From Streptomyces sp. Ncost-T10-10d (GTDB taxonomy: Bacteria; Actinomycetota; Actinomycetes; Streptomycetales; Streptomycetaceae): 64,000 bases of DNA. Location of the stretch: positions 1-64,000 of the forward strand of contig NZ_FMDF01000143.1 of assembly GCF_900091955.1 (NCBI RefSeq), in the 5' to 3' direction. Under the pieces are notes generated by a model. That model had not been told where the DNA came from. It ran no database searches and saw only the letters and a program-made list of their open reading frames with translations. Shown piece after piece: positions 24,676 to 34,503 of the stretch. The position numbers and the translations under genes are program-made. Numbering within the stretch: the first letter of the stretch is position 1; the number at the start of each line of letters is the position of its first letter.

Positions 24676-26910
24676 GTGTCGAGCGCAGCCGAGCAGGAGG
24701 CAGTGCAGGAGACGGAGACGACGGCCGCGCCGGAGAGCGCGCGGGAGGCCGTGCCGAGGCGGCCGCCCGCCGTGTGGCCCGGCGCCCCGACGCCGCTCGG
24801 GGCCCGCTTCCGGGTGGGCCCCGACGGGGTGGCGGGCACCAATTTCGCGCTCTGGGCGGGCGGCGCGGAGGCCGTCGACCTCTGCCTCTTCGACGAGGAC
24901 GGGAGCGAGACACGCCTGGTGCTGACCGAGCTGACCCATGAGATCTGGCACGGCTTCGTGCCGGGCGTACGGCCGGGTCAGCGGTACGGCTACCGGGTGC
25001 ACGGCCGCTGGGACCCCTGGACCGGCGCCCGATGGAACGCGGCGAAGCTGCTCCTCGATCCCTACGCACGGGCCGTGGACGGCTCGTTCACCCTCCCGGC
25101 CGAGGTGTACGGCCATGTGAGGGACTGGCCGCACCAACAGGTCGCCGACACCGTGCGCGACGAACGGGACTCCGCTCCGTACGTACCGAAGGGTGTCGTG
25201 GTCCATGACGACGACGACTGGGCACAGGACCGCCGGCCCAAGACCCCGTGGGCGGACTCCGTCATCTACGAGCTGCATGTACGCGGCTTCACCAAGCTGC
25301 ACCCCGAAATCCCCGAGGAACTGCGGGGCACGTACGCCGGTCTCGCCCACCCGGCGGCCATCGGCCATCTGCAGCGGCTCGGGGTCACGGCGGTGGAACT
25401 GCTGCCGGTGCATCAGTTCGCCCACGAGGACCATCTGCTCCGGCGCGGCCTGCACAACTACTGGGGCTACAACTCCATCGGCTACTTCGCCCCGCACGCC
25501 GGCTACTCGGCGAGCGGGACCGCGGGCCAGCAGGTCGGCGAGTTCAAGCGGATGGTGCGGGCCCTGCACGACGCCGGGATCGAGGTGATCCTCGATGTGG
25601 TCTACAACCACACGGCGGAGGCGAATGAGCTGGGTCCCATGCTGTCGCTGCGCGGCATCGACAACCGGGGCTACTACCGCCTCCAGTCCGACGCCCGCAG
25701 ATACGCGGACTACACCGGCTGCGGCAACACCCTGCATGTCGTCCAGCCGCACGTCCTGCGGCTGATCACGGACTCGTTGCGCTACTGGGTCACGGAGATG
25801 GGCGTCGACGGCTTCCGCTTCGATCTGGCGGCCGCGCTGGCCCGCTCGATGCACGACGTCGACATGCTCTCCCCCTTCCTCGCGGTGATCGCCCAGGACC
25901 CGGTACTGCGCCGGGTGAAGCTGATCGCCGAGCCGTGGGACGTCGGCAACGGCGGCTACCAGGTGGGCGCCTTCCCCGCGCTGTGGACCGAGTGGAACGA
26001 CCGCTACCGGGACGCCGTACGGGACTTCTGGCGCGGCGCCCTGCCCGACGTACGCGATCTCGGCTACCGGCTGACCGGATCCAGCGATCTGTACGCATGG
26101 GGCGGCCGGCGCCCGTACGCCTCGGTCAACTTCGTCACCGCGCACGACGGCTTCACCATGCGCGATCTGGTCAGCTACGAGCAGAAGCACAACGAGGCCA
26201 ACGGCGAAGGCAACCGGGACGGCACCTCGGACAACCGGGCCTGGAACTGCGGCGCCGAGGGCGAGAGCGACGACCCCGCGGTCAACGCGCTGCGCCGCCG
26301 TCAGCTGCGCAATCTGCTCACCACACTGCTGCTGTCGACGGGCGTGCCGATGCTGGTCGCGGGCGACGAGATGGGCCGTACGCAGGGCGGCAACAACAAC
26401 GCGTACTGCCAGGACAACGAGATCAGCTGGCTGGACTGGTCACTGCTCGGCCGGCCCGAGTGGCGGGCGCTGACCGAGCTGACCTCCCGGATTCTCACCC
26501 TGCGCCACAGACACCCGGTGCTGCGCCGCCGCGCCTTCTTCTCCGGGCGGGCGCAGGCGGCGGACGGGCTGCGGGACCTGGCGTGGTTCACCCGGCAGGG
26601 GGCGGAGATGACGGAGGAGGACTGGTACGCACCGGCGGCGACGGTCGGGCTCTATCTCTCCGGACGCGACATCCCCGGCCGGGACGCGCGCGGCGAACCG
26701 GTCACGGACGACAGCTTTCTGGCGATCCTGCACGCGGACCACCGACCGAGCGACTTCCGGCTTCCCGGGCCGCCGTGGGCGCAGGGTTACGAACTGGTCC
26801 TGGACACCTCGTGGGAGGACCAGGCCGTGGCACCCGGCACCCTCCACCGGGGCGGCGGGCTGCTGACCGTACCGGCCAGGTCGGTGCTGCTGCTGCGGGT
26901 CAGGGAGTGA
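24676..26910 (+). CDS. glgX: Glycogen debranching enzyme GlgX (isoamylase type)
   Basis: 744 residues. It has an N-terminal CBM48/isoamylase domain (~40-150, TNFALWAGGAEAVDLCLF) and a GH13_11 barrel. Catalytic residues are Asp383 in GFRFDLA, Glu419 in LIAEPWD and Asp491 in TAHDGF. It cleaves alpha-1,6 branches left after phosphorylase action. The open frame reaches far upstream to 24040 through the transpeptidase remnant, but GTG 24676 with GGGAGG eight bases before it is the sensible start and gives the usual length. It is convergent with the response regulator gene, only three bases apart, so transcription from the two sides collides without a visible terminator. Confidence 0.92.
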   Translation: MSSAAEQEAVQETETTAAPESAREAVPRRPPAVWPGAPTPLGARFRVGPDGVAGTNFALWAGGAEAVDLCLFDEDGSETRLVLTELTHEIWHGFVPGVRPGQRYGYRVHGRWDPWTGARWNAAKLLLDPYARAVDGSFTLPAEVYGHVRDWPHQQVADTVRDERDSAPYVPKGVVVHDDDDWAQDRRPKTPWADSVIYELHVRGFTKLHPEIPEELRGTYAGLAHPAAIGHLQRLGVTAVELLPVHQFAHEDHLLRRGLHNYWGYNSIGYFAPHAGYSASGTAGQQVGEFKRMVRALHDAGIEVILDVVYNHTAEANELGPMLSLRGIDNRGYYRLQSDARRYADYTGCGNTLHVVQPHVLRLITDSLRYWVTEMGVDGFRFDLAAALARSMHDVDMLSPFLAVIAQDPVLRRVKLIAEPWDVGNGGYQVGAFPALWTEWNDRYRDAVRDFWRGALPDVRDLGYRLTGSSDLYAWGGRRPYASVNFVTAHDGFTMRDLVSYEQKHNEANGEGNRDGTSDNRAWNCGAEGESDDPAVNALRRRQLRNLLTTLLLSTGVPMLVAGDEMGRTQGGNNNAYCQDNEISWLDWSLLGRPEWRALTELTSRILTLRHRHPVLRRRAFFSGRAQAADGLRDLAWFTRQGAEMTEEDWYAPAATVGLYLSGRDIPGRDARGEPVTDDSFLAILHADHRPSDFRLPGPPWAQGYELVLDTSWEDQAVAPGTLHRGGGLLTVPARSVLLLRVRE

Positions 26911-26913
26911 GGG

Positions 26914-27561
26914 TCAGCCGAGGATGCCGCGGTCGTAGCCGACCGCGACGGCGGCGGCCCGGTCCTTGGCACCCAGCTTGGCGAAGATATGGGTGAGGTG
27001 GGTCTTCACCGTGGCCTCGCTGATGAACAGCTCGGCGGCTATCTCACGGTTCGAGGTGCCCTTCGCGACGAGTTCGAGCACCTCGCGCTCCCGGCCCGAC
27101 AGCGACTCGTTCTGCGCCGACGGGGTGCGCACGCGTGAGATCAGGCGGGAGGCGACGGCGGGCGACAGCACGGTGCGTCCGTCGGCGGCGGCGCGGACGG
27201 CGTTGAACAGCTCGTCGCGGGGCGCGTCCTTGAGCAGATAGCCGGTCGCGCCGGCCTCGATCGCGGGGAGGGTGTCGGAGTCGGTGTCGTACGTGGTCAG
27301 CACGAGCACCTTGGACCGGGCCCCGCGCCCGGTCAGTTCGGCGATGGCGGCGACCCCGCCGCCGCCCGGCATCCGCAGATCCATCAGGACGACATCGGGG
27401 TCGAGCCGGGCCACGAGTTCGACGCCCTCCACCCCGTTCGACGCCTCCCCGAGGACCTGGAAACCGGGGGCAGAATCGAACATGCCGCGCAGACCGTCCC
27501 GTACGACGGGATGGTCGTCGACGACGACGAGCGTGATGACGCGTGCGGAATCCTCAGCCAT
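26914..27561 (-). CDS. NarL/LuxR-family response regulator
   Basis: 215 residues. The receiver domain has the acidic pair D15-D16, phospho-acceptor Asp61 in VVLMDLRMPG, a Thr/Lys pair (LVLTTYD; LLKDA) and a GerE-type HTH at ~145-205 (LSGREREVLELVAKGTSNREIA, EATVKTHLTHIFAKLG). It is the last gene of a four-gene minus-strand operon (ATPase, permease, kinase, regulator) and the partner of the kinase 19 bases upstream. It probably controls the ABC transporter genes of the same operon. Confidence 0.92.
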   Translation of the reverse strand: MAEDSARVITLVVVDDHPVVRDGLRGMFDSAPGFQVLGEASNGVEGVELVARLDPDVVLMDLRMPGGGGVAAIAELTGRGARSKVLVLTTYDTDSDTLPAIEAGATGYLLKDAPRDELFNAVRAAADGRTVLSPAVASRLISRVRTPSAQNESLSGREREVLELVAKGTSNREIAAELFISEATVKTHLTHIFAKLGAKDRAAAVAVGYDRGILG

Positions 27562-27580
27562 GGCAGGCCAACCGTACTGG

Positions 27581-28888
27581 TCATCGGCTGTGCTGAACCA
27601 GCGGCACCCGGGCACAGACCGCCGTGCCGCGGCCGGGCTCCGTCTCCACCTCCACGGTGCCCGCGATGCGTTCGGCACGGGCCCGCATGCCGCCGAGCCC
27701 GAAACCGCCCGCGCCGCCGTACGGCGGCAGGGCGGCAGGATCGAAGCCGCAGCCGTCGTCCCGTACGTCCAGCGTGAGTTCGTCGCCCATGAAGGACAGG
27801 GTGATGCCGACCCGTGAGGCCCCGGCATGGCGGCCGGCGTTGGCGAGGGCTTCCTCGGCGATACGGAGCAGGGTGGCGGCTATCTCGTCGTGGAGCGGCT
27901 CGACGGTACCGGTGACGGTGAACTCGGCCCGGACCCCGTGACGTTCCCCCCAGCCGGTGACCGTCTTCTTCAGGGCGCCGGGGAGGTCGTCGTGCTCCAG
28001 TGCGGCGGGGACCAGATCGTGTACCGAGCGGCGCGCCTCCCCCAGGCTGTGCCGGGCGAGGGCGGCGGCGCGATCGAGGTGCTGTCGGGCCAGCGCGGGG
28101 TCGGTGTCGGCGATCGAGGTCACCACCTGGAGCTGGGCGATGATGCCGGTCAGGCCCTGCGCGAGAGTGTCGTGGATCTCGGCGGCCAGTCGGCGCCGCT
28201 CGTCGGCGACGCCCGCTTCGCGTGCCTGGACGAGAAGTTGGGCGTGCAGGCCCGCGTTCTCCGCCATGGCCTGTTCGAGGCGTGCGTTGGCGGACTCCAG
28301 TTCCGCGATGGTGTCGACCTGGGCACGGGTCTGCTCGGCCTCCCGGTCGCCGATCTGGGCGAAGACCATGGTGAGCGTGGCGTGCAGGGCGAAGAGGACG
28401 CCGAAGGCGACCCAGTTCATGAGGTCGGCCGGCGGGAGGCCGCTGCCGGACTGCGCGCCCGCCATGATGACGGCGGTGACCAGCAGCCCGGCGCGGATGG
28501 CCCGTTGCGGAAGCAGCCGGCCGACGTCGAAGTAGCCGAGAACCGCGAACATGGAGAAGAACGGGTTGCACGAGGTCAGTACGGCGGCGAGCAACGTCCG
28601 TGCGACGAAGTAGAACTGCGCCGCCCGCGACCGCGCGGGAACACTCGGCCGGACCCGCCCCCACCAGAACTGGAGGACGAGCGCCACCGGGACCAGCGCC
28701 ACGGTGACGTGCACGTCCGAGCGGGACATGATGAGGCCGGCGGTCACGGCCGAGACCATGCTGCCCAGGCCGAGCAGACCGTACGGCCCGTACCGGAAGA
28801 ACCGTTCCCACCACTGCGCGGCCGTCGTCGCTCCGGTCGTGCCCGTCTGTGCCGTGCCCCCCGCGTCCATGAGGGGATTCTCCCTCAT
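27581..28888 (-). CDS. Sensor histidine kinase, HisKA_3 (NarX/DesK-like) type
   Basis: 435 residues. There are about five or six hydrophobic helices in residues 30-180 with little periplasmic loop, so the signal is likely read in or at the membrane. A coiled coil (AELESANARLEQAMAEN) leads to the HisKA_3 box EIHDTLAQGLTGI with phospho-acceptor His239, and then a HATPase domain (EEALANAGRHAG, DDGCGFD, GGFGLGGM). Start ATG 28888 follows GGGAG; it lies six bases after the permease gene. Such intramembrane-sensing kinases next to ABC transporters often detect cell-envelope stress or antibiotics. Confidence 0.9.
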   Translation of the reverse strand: MRENPLMDAGGTAQTGTTGATTAAQWWERFFRYGPYGLLGLGSMVSAVTAGLIMSRSDVHVTVALVPVALVLQFWWGRVRPSVPARSRAAQFYFVARTLLAAVLTSCNPFFSMFAVLGYFDVGRLLPQRAIRAGLLVTAVIMAGAQSGSGLPPADLMNWVAFGVLFALHATLTMVFAQIGDREAEQTRAQVDTIAELESANARLEQAMAENAGLHAQLLVQAREAGVADERRRLAAEIHDTLAQGLTGIIAQLQVVTSIADTDPALARQHLDRAAALARHSLGEARRSVHDLVPAALEHDDLPGALKKTVTGWGERHGVRAEFTVTGTVEPLHDEIAATLLRIAEEALANAGRHAGASRVGITLSFMGDELTLDVRDDGCGFDPAALPPYGGAGGFGLGGMRARAERIAGTVEVETEPGRGTAVCARVPLVQHSR

Positions 28889-28894
28889 GGACGC

Positions 28895-29671
28895 TCACTC
28901 CCACCGGAACAGCCGGGTCGCCAGCCCGGTCACCACGGCCGCCCACAGCGCCATGACGCCCAGCTGTACCCAGCCGGGCCAGCCGCCGGACGCCGCCCGG
29001 TCCAGTGCCTGGGAGGCCGCGCCGAACGGGGTGACCTCCACGATGCGCCGGAGGGTGTCGGGCATGGTCTGCACCGGGATCCAGACCCCGGCGGTGAACA
29101 TCATCACGAAGTTGGCGACCGTGCCGATGGCGGAGGATGCCTTGGTGGTGCGGGAGAGCGCACACAGCAGTGCGCCGAGGCCGAGGACGCTCGCGGTCGC
29201 CAGGAGCAGCGCCAGGACGTAGCCGAAGGGCTGTCCGGGCAGCCTCACGCCGAAGACGGCGCGGCCGACGGTCACCACCAGCGCGGCGGAGCCGAGGGCC
29301 GCGGCGCCGTGCAGGGCGATCTGCGCGGTGAGCAGGGCGGACGGCGGCACCGGAGTGGCCGACATCCGGCGCAGGATCCCGCGCTCGCGGTAGCCGGTGA
29401 GGACGGGCGGCATGGCCCCGATCCCGGCCATGATCACGGCGAGCAGCACCGACACCGGTACGTACAGATCGACGACGCGGCGGTCGCCGAGCGCCTCGTC
29501 GGGGGCCCGGAAGGACGGGATCAGGCCGAGGATCGTCAGCAGCGCGGTCGGGAAGACGAGGATCCAGAACAGACCGGCGGGTTCGCGGAGGAAGAGCCGC
29601 GTCTCGGTCCTGAGCACCGCCGCCCATGGGGTCGGCGTGTCCGTCGCCGTGGCCGGGTTCGCCGTGGTCAT
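28895..29671 (-). CDS. ABC-2 type transporter permease
   Basis: 258 residues with six hydrophobic segments: FWILVFPTALLTIL, LYVPVSVLLAVIMAGIGAM, ALHGAAALGSAALVV, YVLALLLATASVLGLGALL, FVMMFTAGVWIP and VQLGVMALWAAVVTGL. The RERGILRRMSATPV loop before helix three is typical of ABC-2 permeases of the DrrB type. It pairs with the ATP-binding protein encoded just upstream (stop and start separated by one base) to form an exporter. The substrate is unknown. Confidence 0.88.
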   Translation of the reverse strand: MTTANPATATDTPTPWAAVLRTETRLFLREPAGLFWILVFPTALLTILGLIPSFRAPDEALGDRRVVDLYVPVSVLLAVIMAGIGAMPPVLTGYRERGILRRMSATPVPPSALLTAQIALHGAAALGSAALVVTVGRAVFGVRLPGQPFGYVLALLLATASVLGLGALLCALSRTTKASSAIGTVANFVMMFTAGVWIPVQTMPDTLRRIVEVTPFGAASQALDRAASGGWPGWVQLGVMALWAAVVTGLATRLFRWE

Positions 29672-29672
29672 C

Positions 29673-30575
29673 TCAGGCCGCCTGTTCTGTGAGGTCGAGG
29701 AAGGCGTCGTCGAGCGTTGCCTCGGTGACGCGGAGCTGGTGTGCGGTGATGCGGTGGCGGGCCAGCAGCGAGATCACCGCGTTGACCGTCTCGTCGGTGC
29801 CGTTGATGACGATCCGGCCGTCGTTCTGTTCGACGGAGACCGCCCCGGGCAGCAGGCCCAGCTCGGTGTCGTCGAGCGGCTGTGAAGGCGTGAAGGAGAT
29901 GACCGTGGCGCTGCCGGCCTTGCTGATCAGGCCGGACGGGGTGTCGAGGGCGACGACCTTTCCCTTGTCGATCACGGCGACACGGTCGCAGAGCCGGTTG
30001 GCCTCTTCCATGAAGTGGGTGACCAGGAGGACCGTCACGCCGCTGTCGCGTACGTCTTCGATCAGCTTCCAGGTGTCCCGGCGGGCCCGCGGGTCCAGAC
30101 CCGTGGTCAGCTCGTCGAGGACCACGACCTTCGGGTTGCCGACCAGGGCGAGCGCGATGGACAGCCGCTGCTTCTGGCCGCCGGACAGTTTGGCGAACCT
30201 GGTGTCGTACTTGGTGTGCAGACCGAGCCGTTCGGCCAGCGCGCGCCAGTCGGCGGGCTCCGGGTAGAAGGCGCTGTACAGCTCCAAAGCCTCGGCCACG
30301 GTGATCTTGGGCTGGAGTTCGCTCTCCTGGAGTTGTGCGCCGAGCAGCCGGGTGACCCGGTCGTGGTCGGCGACGGGGTCGAGACCGGCGACGCGGACCG
30401 TTCCGGCGTCGGGAACCCGCAGCCCCTCGACGCACTCGACGGTGGTGGTCTTGCCCGCGCCGTTGGGTCCGAGGATCCCGAAGATCTCCCCCTCGTCGAC
30501 GGCGAAACTCACTCCGTCCACGGCAGGGCGCCCGGCGTAGGCCTTGTGCACCCCGTTCACTTCGATGATTGCCAT
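29673..30575 (-). CDS. ABC transporter ATP-binding protein (DrrA type)
   Basis: 300 residues. Walker A is GPNGAGKTTT, the signature is LSGGQKQRL, Walker B is VVVLDELTTGLDP and the switch His is in LLVTHFMEE. A ~80-residue C-terminal extension (IISFTPSQPL...TVNAVISLLARH) is typical of drug-exporter DrrA proteins. It is the first gene of a four-gene operon with permease, kinase and regulator. ATG 30575 has a GTAGGC site upstream; an ATG four codons earlier is possible. Confidence 0.9.
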   Translation of the reverse strand: MAIIEVNGVHKAYAGRPAVDGVSFAVDEGEIFGILGPNGAGKTTTVECVEGLRVPDAGTVRVAGLDPVADHDRVTRLLGAQLQESELQPKITVAEALELYSAFYPEPADWRALAERLGLHTKYDTRFAKLSGGQKQRLSIALALVGNPKVVVLDELTTGLDPRARRDTWKLIEDVRDSGVTVLLVTHFMEEANRLCDRVAVIDKGKVVALDTPSGLISKAGSATVISFTPSQPLDDTELGLLPGAVSVEQNDGRIVINGTDETVNAVISLLARHRITAHQLRVTEATLDDAFLDLTEQAA

Positions 30576-30757
30576 GCCTACGAGCATCGTGTCGCGGGGG
30601 CCGCCGCACCATCGTCCATCGCGCTCGAAGCGGCATCGGCCGATCGGTTGATACGCGGTACGACCAGCGGTTCGCAGGGCCGGTCATGAGGCTCCGTCAC
30701 CGCCGGACGGCCGAAAAACCACATGAGCGATGTCAGTGGTGAACCGTAGGCTCGCCT

Positions 30758-32632
30758 GTGATGCCCGAAGAACGTGTAGAGCCCAAGGACCGGTCCACCG
30801 TGCGCTCCCTGCTGCGGTTGTGGCCCTATGTGAAGCCGGTACGCAAGCGCCTGTTCGGCGCAGCTCTGGTCGCGATAGTCGCTTCCTGTATCGGTCTGGT
30901 GATCCCTCTCGTACTGAAGTGGATCGTCGACGGCCCGGTGGCGGGCCGCGACCCGGGCGGCGTCTGGCTCGGCGCGCTGTATCTGCTGTTGCTGGGCCTC
31001 GCCGAGGCCGCGCTCTTCGGGGTGCGACGGTGGATGGTGGCCCGGCCGCTGGCGGGGGTCGAGGCGGCGATGCGGGCCGACCTGTACCGGCACCTGCAGC
31101 GGCTGCCGGTGGCGTTCCACGACCGCTGGCCGTCGGGGCAGTTGCTCTCGCGCGGGACCACGGACCTGATGATGGTGCGCATGTTCCTGGCTTTTCCGCT
31201 GACCTTCCTGCTGGTCAACGGAACGACGATCCTGATCGGTTTCATCATTCTGCTGATGCAGCAGTGGACGCTGGGACTGGTGCTGCTCGCCCCGGTGGTC
31301 CCGTTGGTGATTCTCTGCGCGGTCTTCGAGACGAAGTACTCGCTCGTGGCGCGCAAGGCGCAGGATCAGGTCGGCGATCTGACGACGGTCGTCGAGGAGA
31401 GCGTCCTCGGCATCCGCATCATCAAGGGCTTCGGCCGACACCGAAGCCAGGCCCTCGCGTTCCGTGCCCTCTCGCAGCGGCTTCGGAGCACGGAGCTGGG
31501 CAAGGCCCGCCTCCTCGCAGGCATCTGGGCCGCCATCACCACGATCCCCGAGCTGGCCATCGGGGCGGCGCTGGTCCTCGGCACGGTCCAGGTCGCGGAC
31601 GGCGGGCTCTCGGCGGGCACGCTGGTCGCCTTCCTCTCCACGGCGCTCGCGCTGCGGTGGCCGATCGAGTCGATCGGCTTCCTGCTGGCGATGAGCCAGG
31701 AGTCGGCGACGGCGACCGAGCGGTTCTTCGAAGTGATGGATGTGGCCGAGGAGGACGACATGGCCGCCGCCGACGGCGGCGCGCCGAAGGACACGGCCAC
31801 TCAGGGCGAAATGGTGTTCGAGGGAGTGGAGTTCCGGTACCCCGACGCCGAGGCCGGCTCCACACCCGTACTGTCCCGGATCGATCTGCGCATCCGCCCC
31901 GGCGAGACGATGGCCCTGGTCGGGGCGACGGGTTCCGGGAAGACGACGCTCACCGCGCTCGTACCGCGGCTGCACGATGCGACCGCGGGGCGGATCACAC
32001 TGGACGGCAGGGACATCACCGCCATGCCCCGGCAGGAGCTGCGCGAGCTGGTGTCCGTGGCGTTCGAGGAGCCGACCCTCTTCTCGGCGAGCGTCGGGGA
32101 GAACGTGCTGATGGGCGCCGAAGGCGCCGGGGAGGAAGAGCTGCGGCGGGCGCTCGCGGTCGCGCAGGCCGACTTCGTGTACGACCTGCCCGAGGGCATC
32201 GGCACCCAGGTCGGAGAACAGGGACTCAGTCTCTCCGGCGGACAGCGGCAACGGCTCGCGCTGGCCCGCGCCGTGGTCGGCCGGCCACGCTTCCTGGTGC
32301 TCGACGATCCGCTCTCCGCCCTGGACGTGCACACGGAGGCGCTGGTGGAGGCCGCCCTGCGGCACGTACTCGAAAAGACGACCGCGATCGTCGTCGCGCA
32401 CCGTCCGTCCACCGTGATGCTGGCGGACCGGGTGGCGCTGCTGTCGGAGGGCCGGATCACCGCTGTCGGCACCCATCAGGAACTGCTGCGCGGCAGCGCG
32501 GAGTACGCCTGGCTGATGGCGGGCGCCACAAGCGCACAGGAAGGTTCCTTTGCCGAGGACGCCTTCCCCGACCCGTCCGACGAGGACCGCCTTGTGCCGG
32601 ACGTCCCTGCCGAGAAGGGCCGCACCCGATGA
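30758..32632 (+). CDS. ABC exporter half-transporter, degenerate-site subunit
   Basis: 624 residues: six membrane helices (~30-320), then a nucleotide-binding domain with Walker A GATGSGKTT, signature LSGGQRQRL and Walker B FLVLDDPLSALD. The catalytic Glu after Walker B is replaced by Asp, and the Q-loop reads FEEP instead of QxP-type. These are marks of the non-catalytic subunit in heterodimeric exporters such as TM287/288 and BmrCD. GTG 30758 and ATG 30761 are adjacent possible starts, with TAGGCT eight bases before and no clear ribosome site, so the message may be leaderless. It overlaps the next gene by ATGA. Confidence 0.9.
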   Translation: MMPEERVEPKDRSTVRSLLRLWPYVKPVRKRLFGAALVAIVASCIGLVIPLVLKWIVDGPVAGRDPGGVWLGALYLLLLGLAEAALFGVRRWMVARPLAGVEAAMRADLYRHLQRLPVAFHDRWPSGQLLSRGTTDLMMVRMFLAFPLTFLLVNGTTILIGFIILLMQQWTLGLVLLAPVVPLVILCAVFETKYSLVARKAQDQVGDLTTVVEESVLGIRIIKGFGRHRSQALAFRALSQRLRSTELGKARLLAGIWAAITTIPELAIGAALVLGTVQVADGGLSAGTLVAFLSTALALRWPIESIGFLLAMSQESATATERFFEVMDVAEEDDMAAADGGAPKDTATQGEMVFEGVEFRYPDAEAGSTPVLSRIDLRIRPGETMALVGATGSGKTTLTALVPRLHDATAGRITLDGRDITAMPRQELRELVSVAFEEPTLFSASVGENVLMGAEGAGEEELRRALAVAQADFVYDLPEGIGTQVGEQGLSLSGGQRQRLALARAVVGRPRFLVLDDPLSALDVHTEALVEAALRHVLEKTTAIVVAHRPSTVMLADRVALLSEGRITAVGTHQELLRGSAEYAWLMAGATSAQEGSFAEDAFPDPSDEDRLVPDVPAEKGRTR

Positions 32633-34503
32633 CCAGTACGACGACGACCGGGCCCGCCGACCGGCGCGATGCCCGGAAGAAGCCCGAGGGACCGTCCCCC
32701 TCCGACGGCGCCGGTGATCAGTTCGACCGGGACGATCTGCCCACGCCCCGTGGTGCGACCCGCACACTGCTGATGTCGCTGCTCCGGCCGCACCGGGGCC
32801 GGGTGCTGGTGTCCGCGCTGTTGCTGCTCATCCAGCAGGCGGCGGTACAGACGGGCCCGCTGCTCGTCGCCTACGCCATCGACAGCGGTGTGCCCGCCTT
32901 CCGGGACAAGGACTACGGGCCTCTGATCGCGGTGGCCGTGGGGTACGCGCTGTGCTCGGTGGCCGCGGGGGCCATGCAGTACGCGTTCATCCGGGCCTCC
33001 GCCCGGATCAACCAGGACGTGCTGCTCGATCTGCGGGGGCGGATCTTCCGCCATGCACAGGCGCTGAGTGTGGACTTCCATGAGCGCTACACCTCGGGCC
33101 GGCTGATCTCCCGTTCCACCACGGATGTGGAGTCGCTGCGGGAACTGCTCAGCGAGGGGCTCCAGGAGCTGATCGGCATCGTCCTGTCCTTCGTCTCCAT
33201 CTCGCTGGTCCTCCTCTGGCTGGACTTCGGTCTCGGCGCGGTCGCGGTGCTCTCCTTCGTACCCCTGTATCTGCTGGTACGGCTCTACCAGCAGCGGGCC
33301 GGAGTGCTCTACGCGGCGCGGTCGACGGCGATCGCCGCGGTCATCGTGAAGTTCGCCGAGTCGATGAACGGCATCCGTCCCGTCCAGGCCTTCCGCCGCG
33401 AGCGCATCAACGACCGGCACTTCGAGGACCTCAACAGCGCACACGCCTGGAAGAACGGCGGCGCGATACTGGAGATGGCGCGCTATGTGGTCGGCTCCCG
33501 GGTGATCGCCAACACCGCGGTCGCCGGGATCGTGCTGTGGGGTGCGTACCGCGTGGCGTCGGGCACCCTGGCGCTCGGTGTGCTGGCCGCGGCCGTGCTC
33601 TATCTGCGCCGGCTGTACGACCCGATCGACCGGCTCGGCATGTTCCTCAACTCCTACGAGTCGGCCTCGGCTTCGCTGGAGAAGATCGCGGGCCTGCTCG
33701 CCCAGACCCCTTCCGTCCCCGAGACGTCGGATCCGCGGGAGCTGCCCGCCCTGACGGGTGAGCACCCGGGCCGCGAGGTCGTCTTCGACTCGGTGCGGTT
33801 CGCCTACCGGACGGGCGGCGAAGTGCTGCCCCGCTTCGATCTGACGGTCCCGGCCGGCCAGACCGTGGCCGTGGTCGGCTCGACGGGGGCGGGCAAGTCG
33901 ACGCTCGCCAAGCTGCTGGCCCGCTTCTACGACCCGACCGACGGCCGGGTGCTGCTGGACGGGACCGATCTGCGGGATCTGGCCGTGCCCGAGCTGCGGC
34001 GGGGTGTGGTGATGGTGACCCAGGAGGCGTTCCTGTTCTCCGGGACCGTCGCCGAGAACATCGCGATCGGCAGCCCTGACGCGAACCGTGAGGAGATCGA
34101 GCAGGCCGCCAAGGCGATCGGCGCACACGATTTCATCGCCGGACTGCCCGAGGGATACGACACGGACGTACGCAAGAGGGGCGGCCGGATCTCGGCCGGT
34201 CAGCGCCAGTTGGTCGCGTTCGCACGGGCCCTGCTGGCCAACCCGGCCGTCCTGATCCTCGACGAGGCGACGAGCTCCCTGGACATCCCCGGCGAGCGGG
34301 CGGTGCAGCGGGCCATGGACACGGTGCTGCACGGCCGCACCGCGGTCGTGATCGCACACCGTCTGTCGACCGTGGAGATCGCGGACCGGGTCCTGGTGAT
34401 GGAGCACGGGCGCATCGTGGAGGACGGCGCCCCGTCCGAACTCATCGGCGGCACGGGCAGGTTCGCCGGGCTCCACCGGGCGTGGCGGGAGAGCCTGGCA
34501 TGA
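32629..34503 (+). CDS. ABC exporter half-transporter, catalytic subunit
   Basis: 624 residues, the same length as its partner. A ~50-residue charged N-terminus precedes six membrane helices and an NBD with Walker A GSTGAGKST, Walker B VLILDEATSSLD (catalytic Glu present), Q-loop VTQE and switch VIAHRLS. The signature motif reads ISAGQ instead of LSGGQ. In the heterodimer its Walker motifs and the partner's intact LSGGQ form the competent ATP site, while its own altered signature faces the partner's Asp-containing site. It exports an unknown, probably lipophilic, compound. Confidence 0.9.
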   Translation: MTSTTTTGPADRRDARKKPEGPSPSDGAGDQFDRDDLPTPRGATRTLLMSLLRPHRGRVLVSALLLLIQQAAVQTGPLLVAYAIDSGVPAFRDKDYGPLIAVAVGYALCSVAAGAMQYAFIRASARINQDVLLDLRGRIFRHAQALSVDFHERYTSGRLISRSTTDVESLRELLSEGLQELIGIVLSFVSISLVLLWLDFGLGAVAVLSFVPLYLLVRLYQQRAGVLYAARSTAIAAVIVKFAESMNGIRPVQAFRRERINDRHFEDLNSAHAWKNGGAILEMARYVVGSRVIANTAVAGIVLWGAYRVASGTLALGVLAAAVLYLRRLYDPIDRLGMFLNSYESASASLEKIAGLLAQTPSVPETSDPRELPALTGEHPGREVVFDSVRFAYRTGGEVLPRFDLTVPAGQTVAVVGSTGAGKSTLAKLLARFYDPTDGRVLLDGTDLRDLAVPELRRGVVMVTQEAFLFSGTVAENIAIGSPDANREEIEQAAKAIGAHDFIAGLPEGYDTDVRKRGGRISAGQRQLVAFARALLANPAVLILDEATSSLDIPGERAVQRAMDTVLHGRTAVVIAHRLSTVEIADRVLVMEHGRIVEDGAPSELIGGTGRFAGLHRAWRESLA

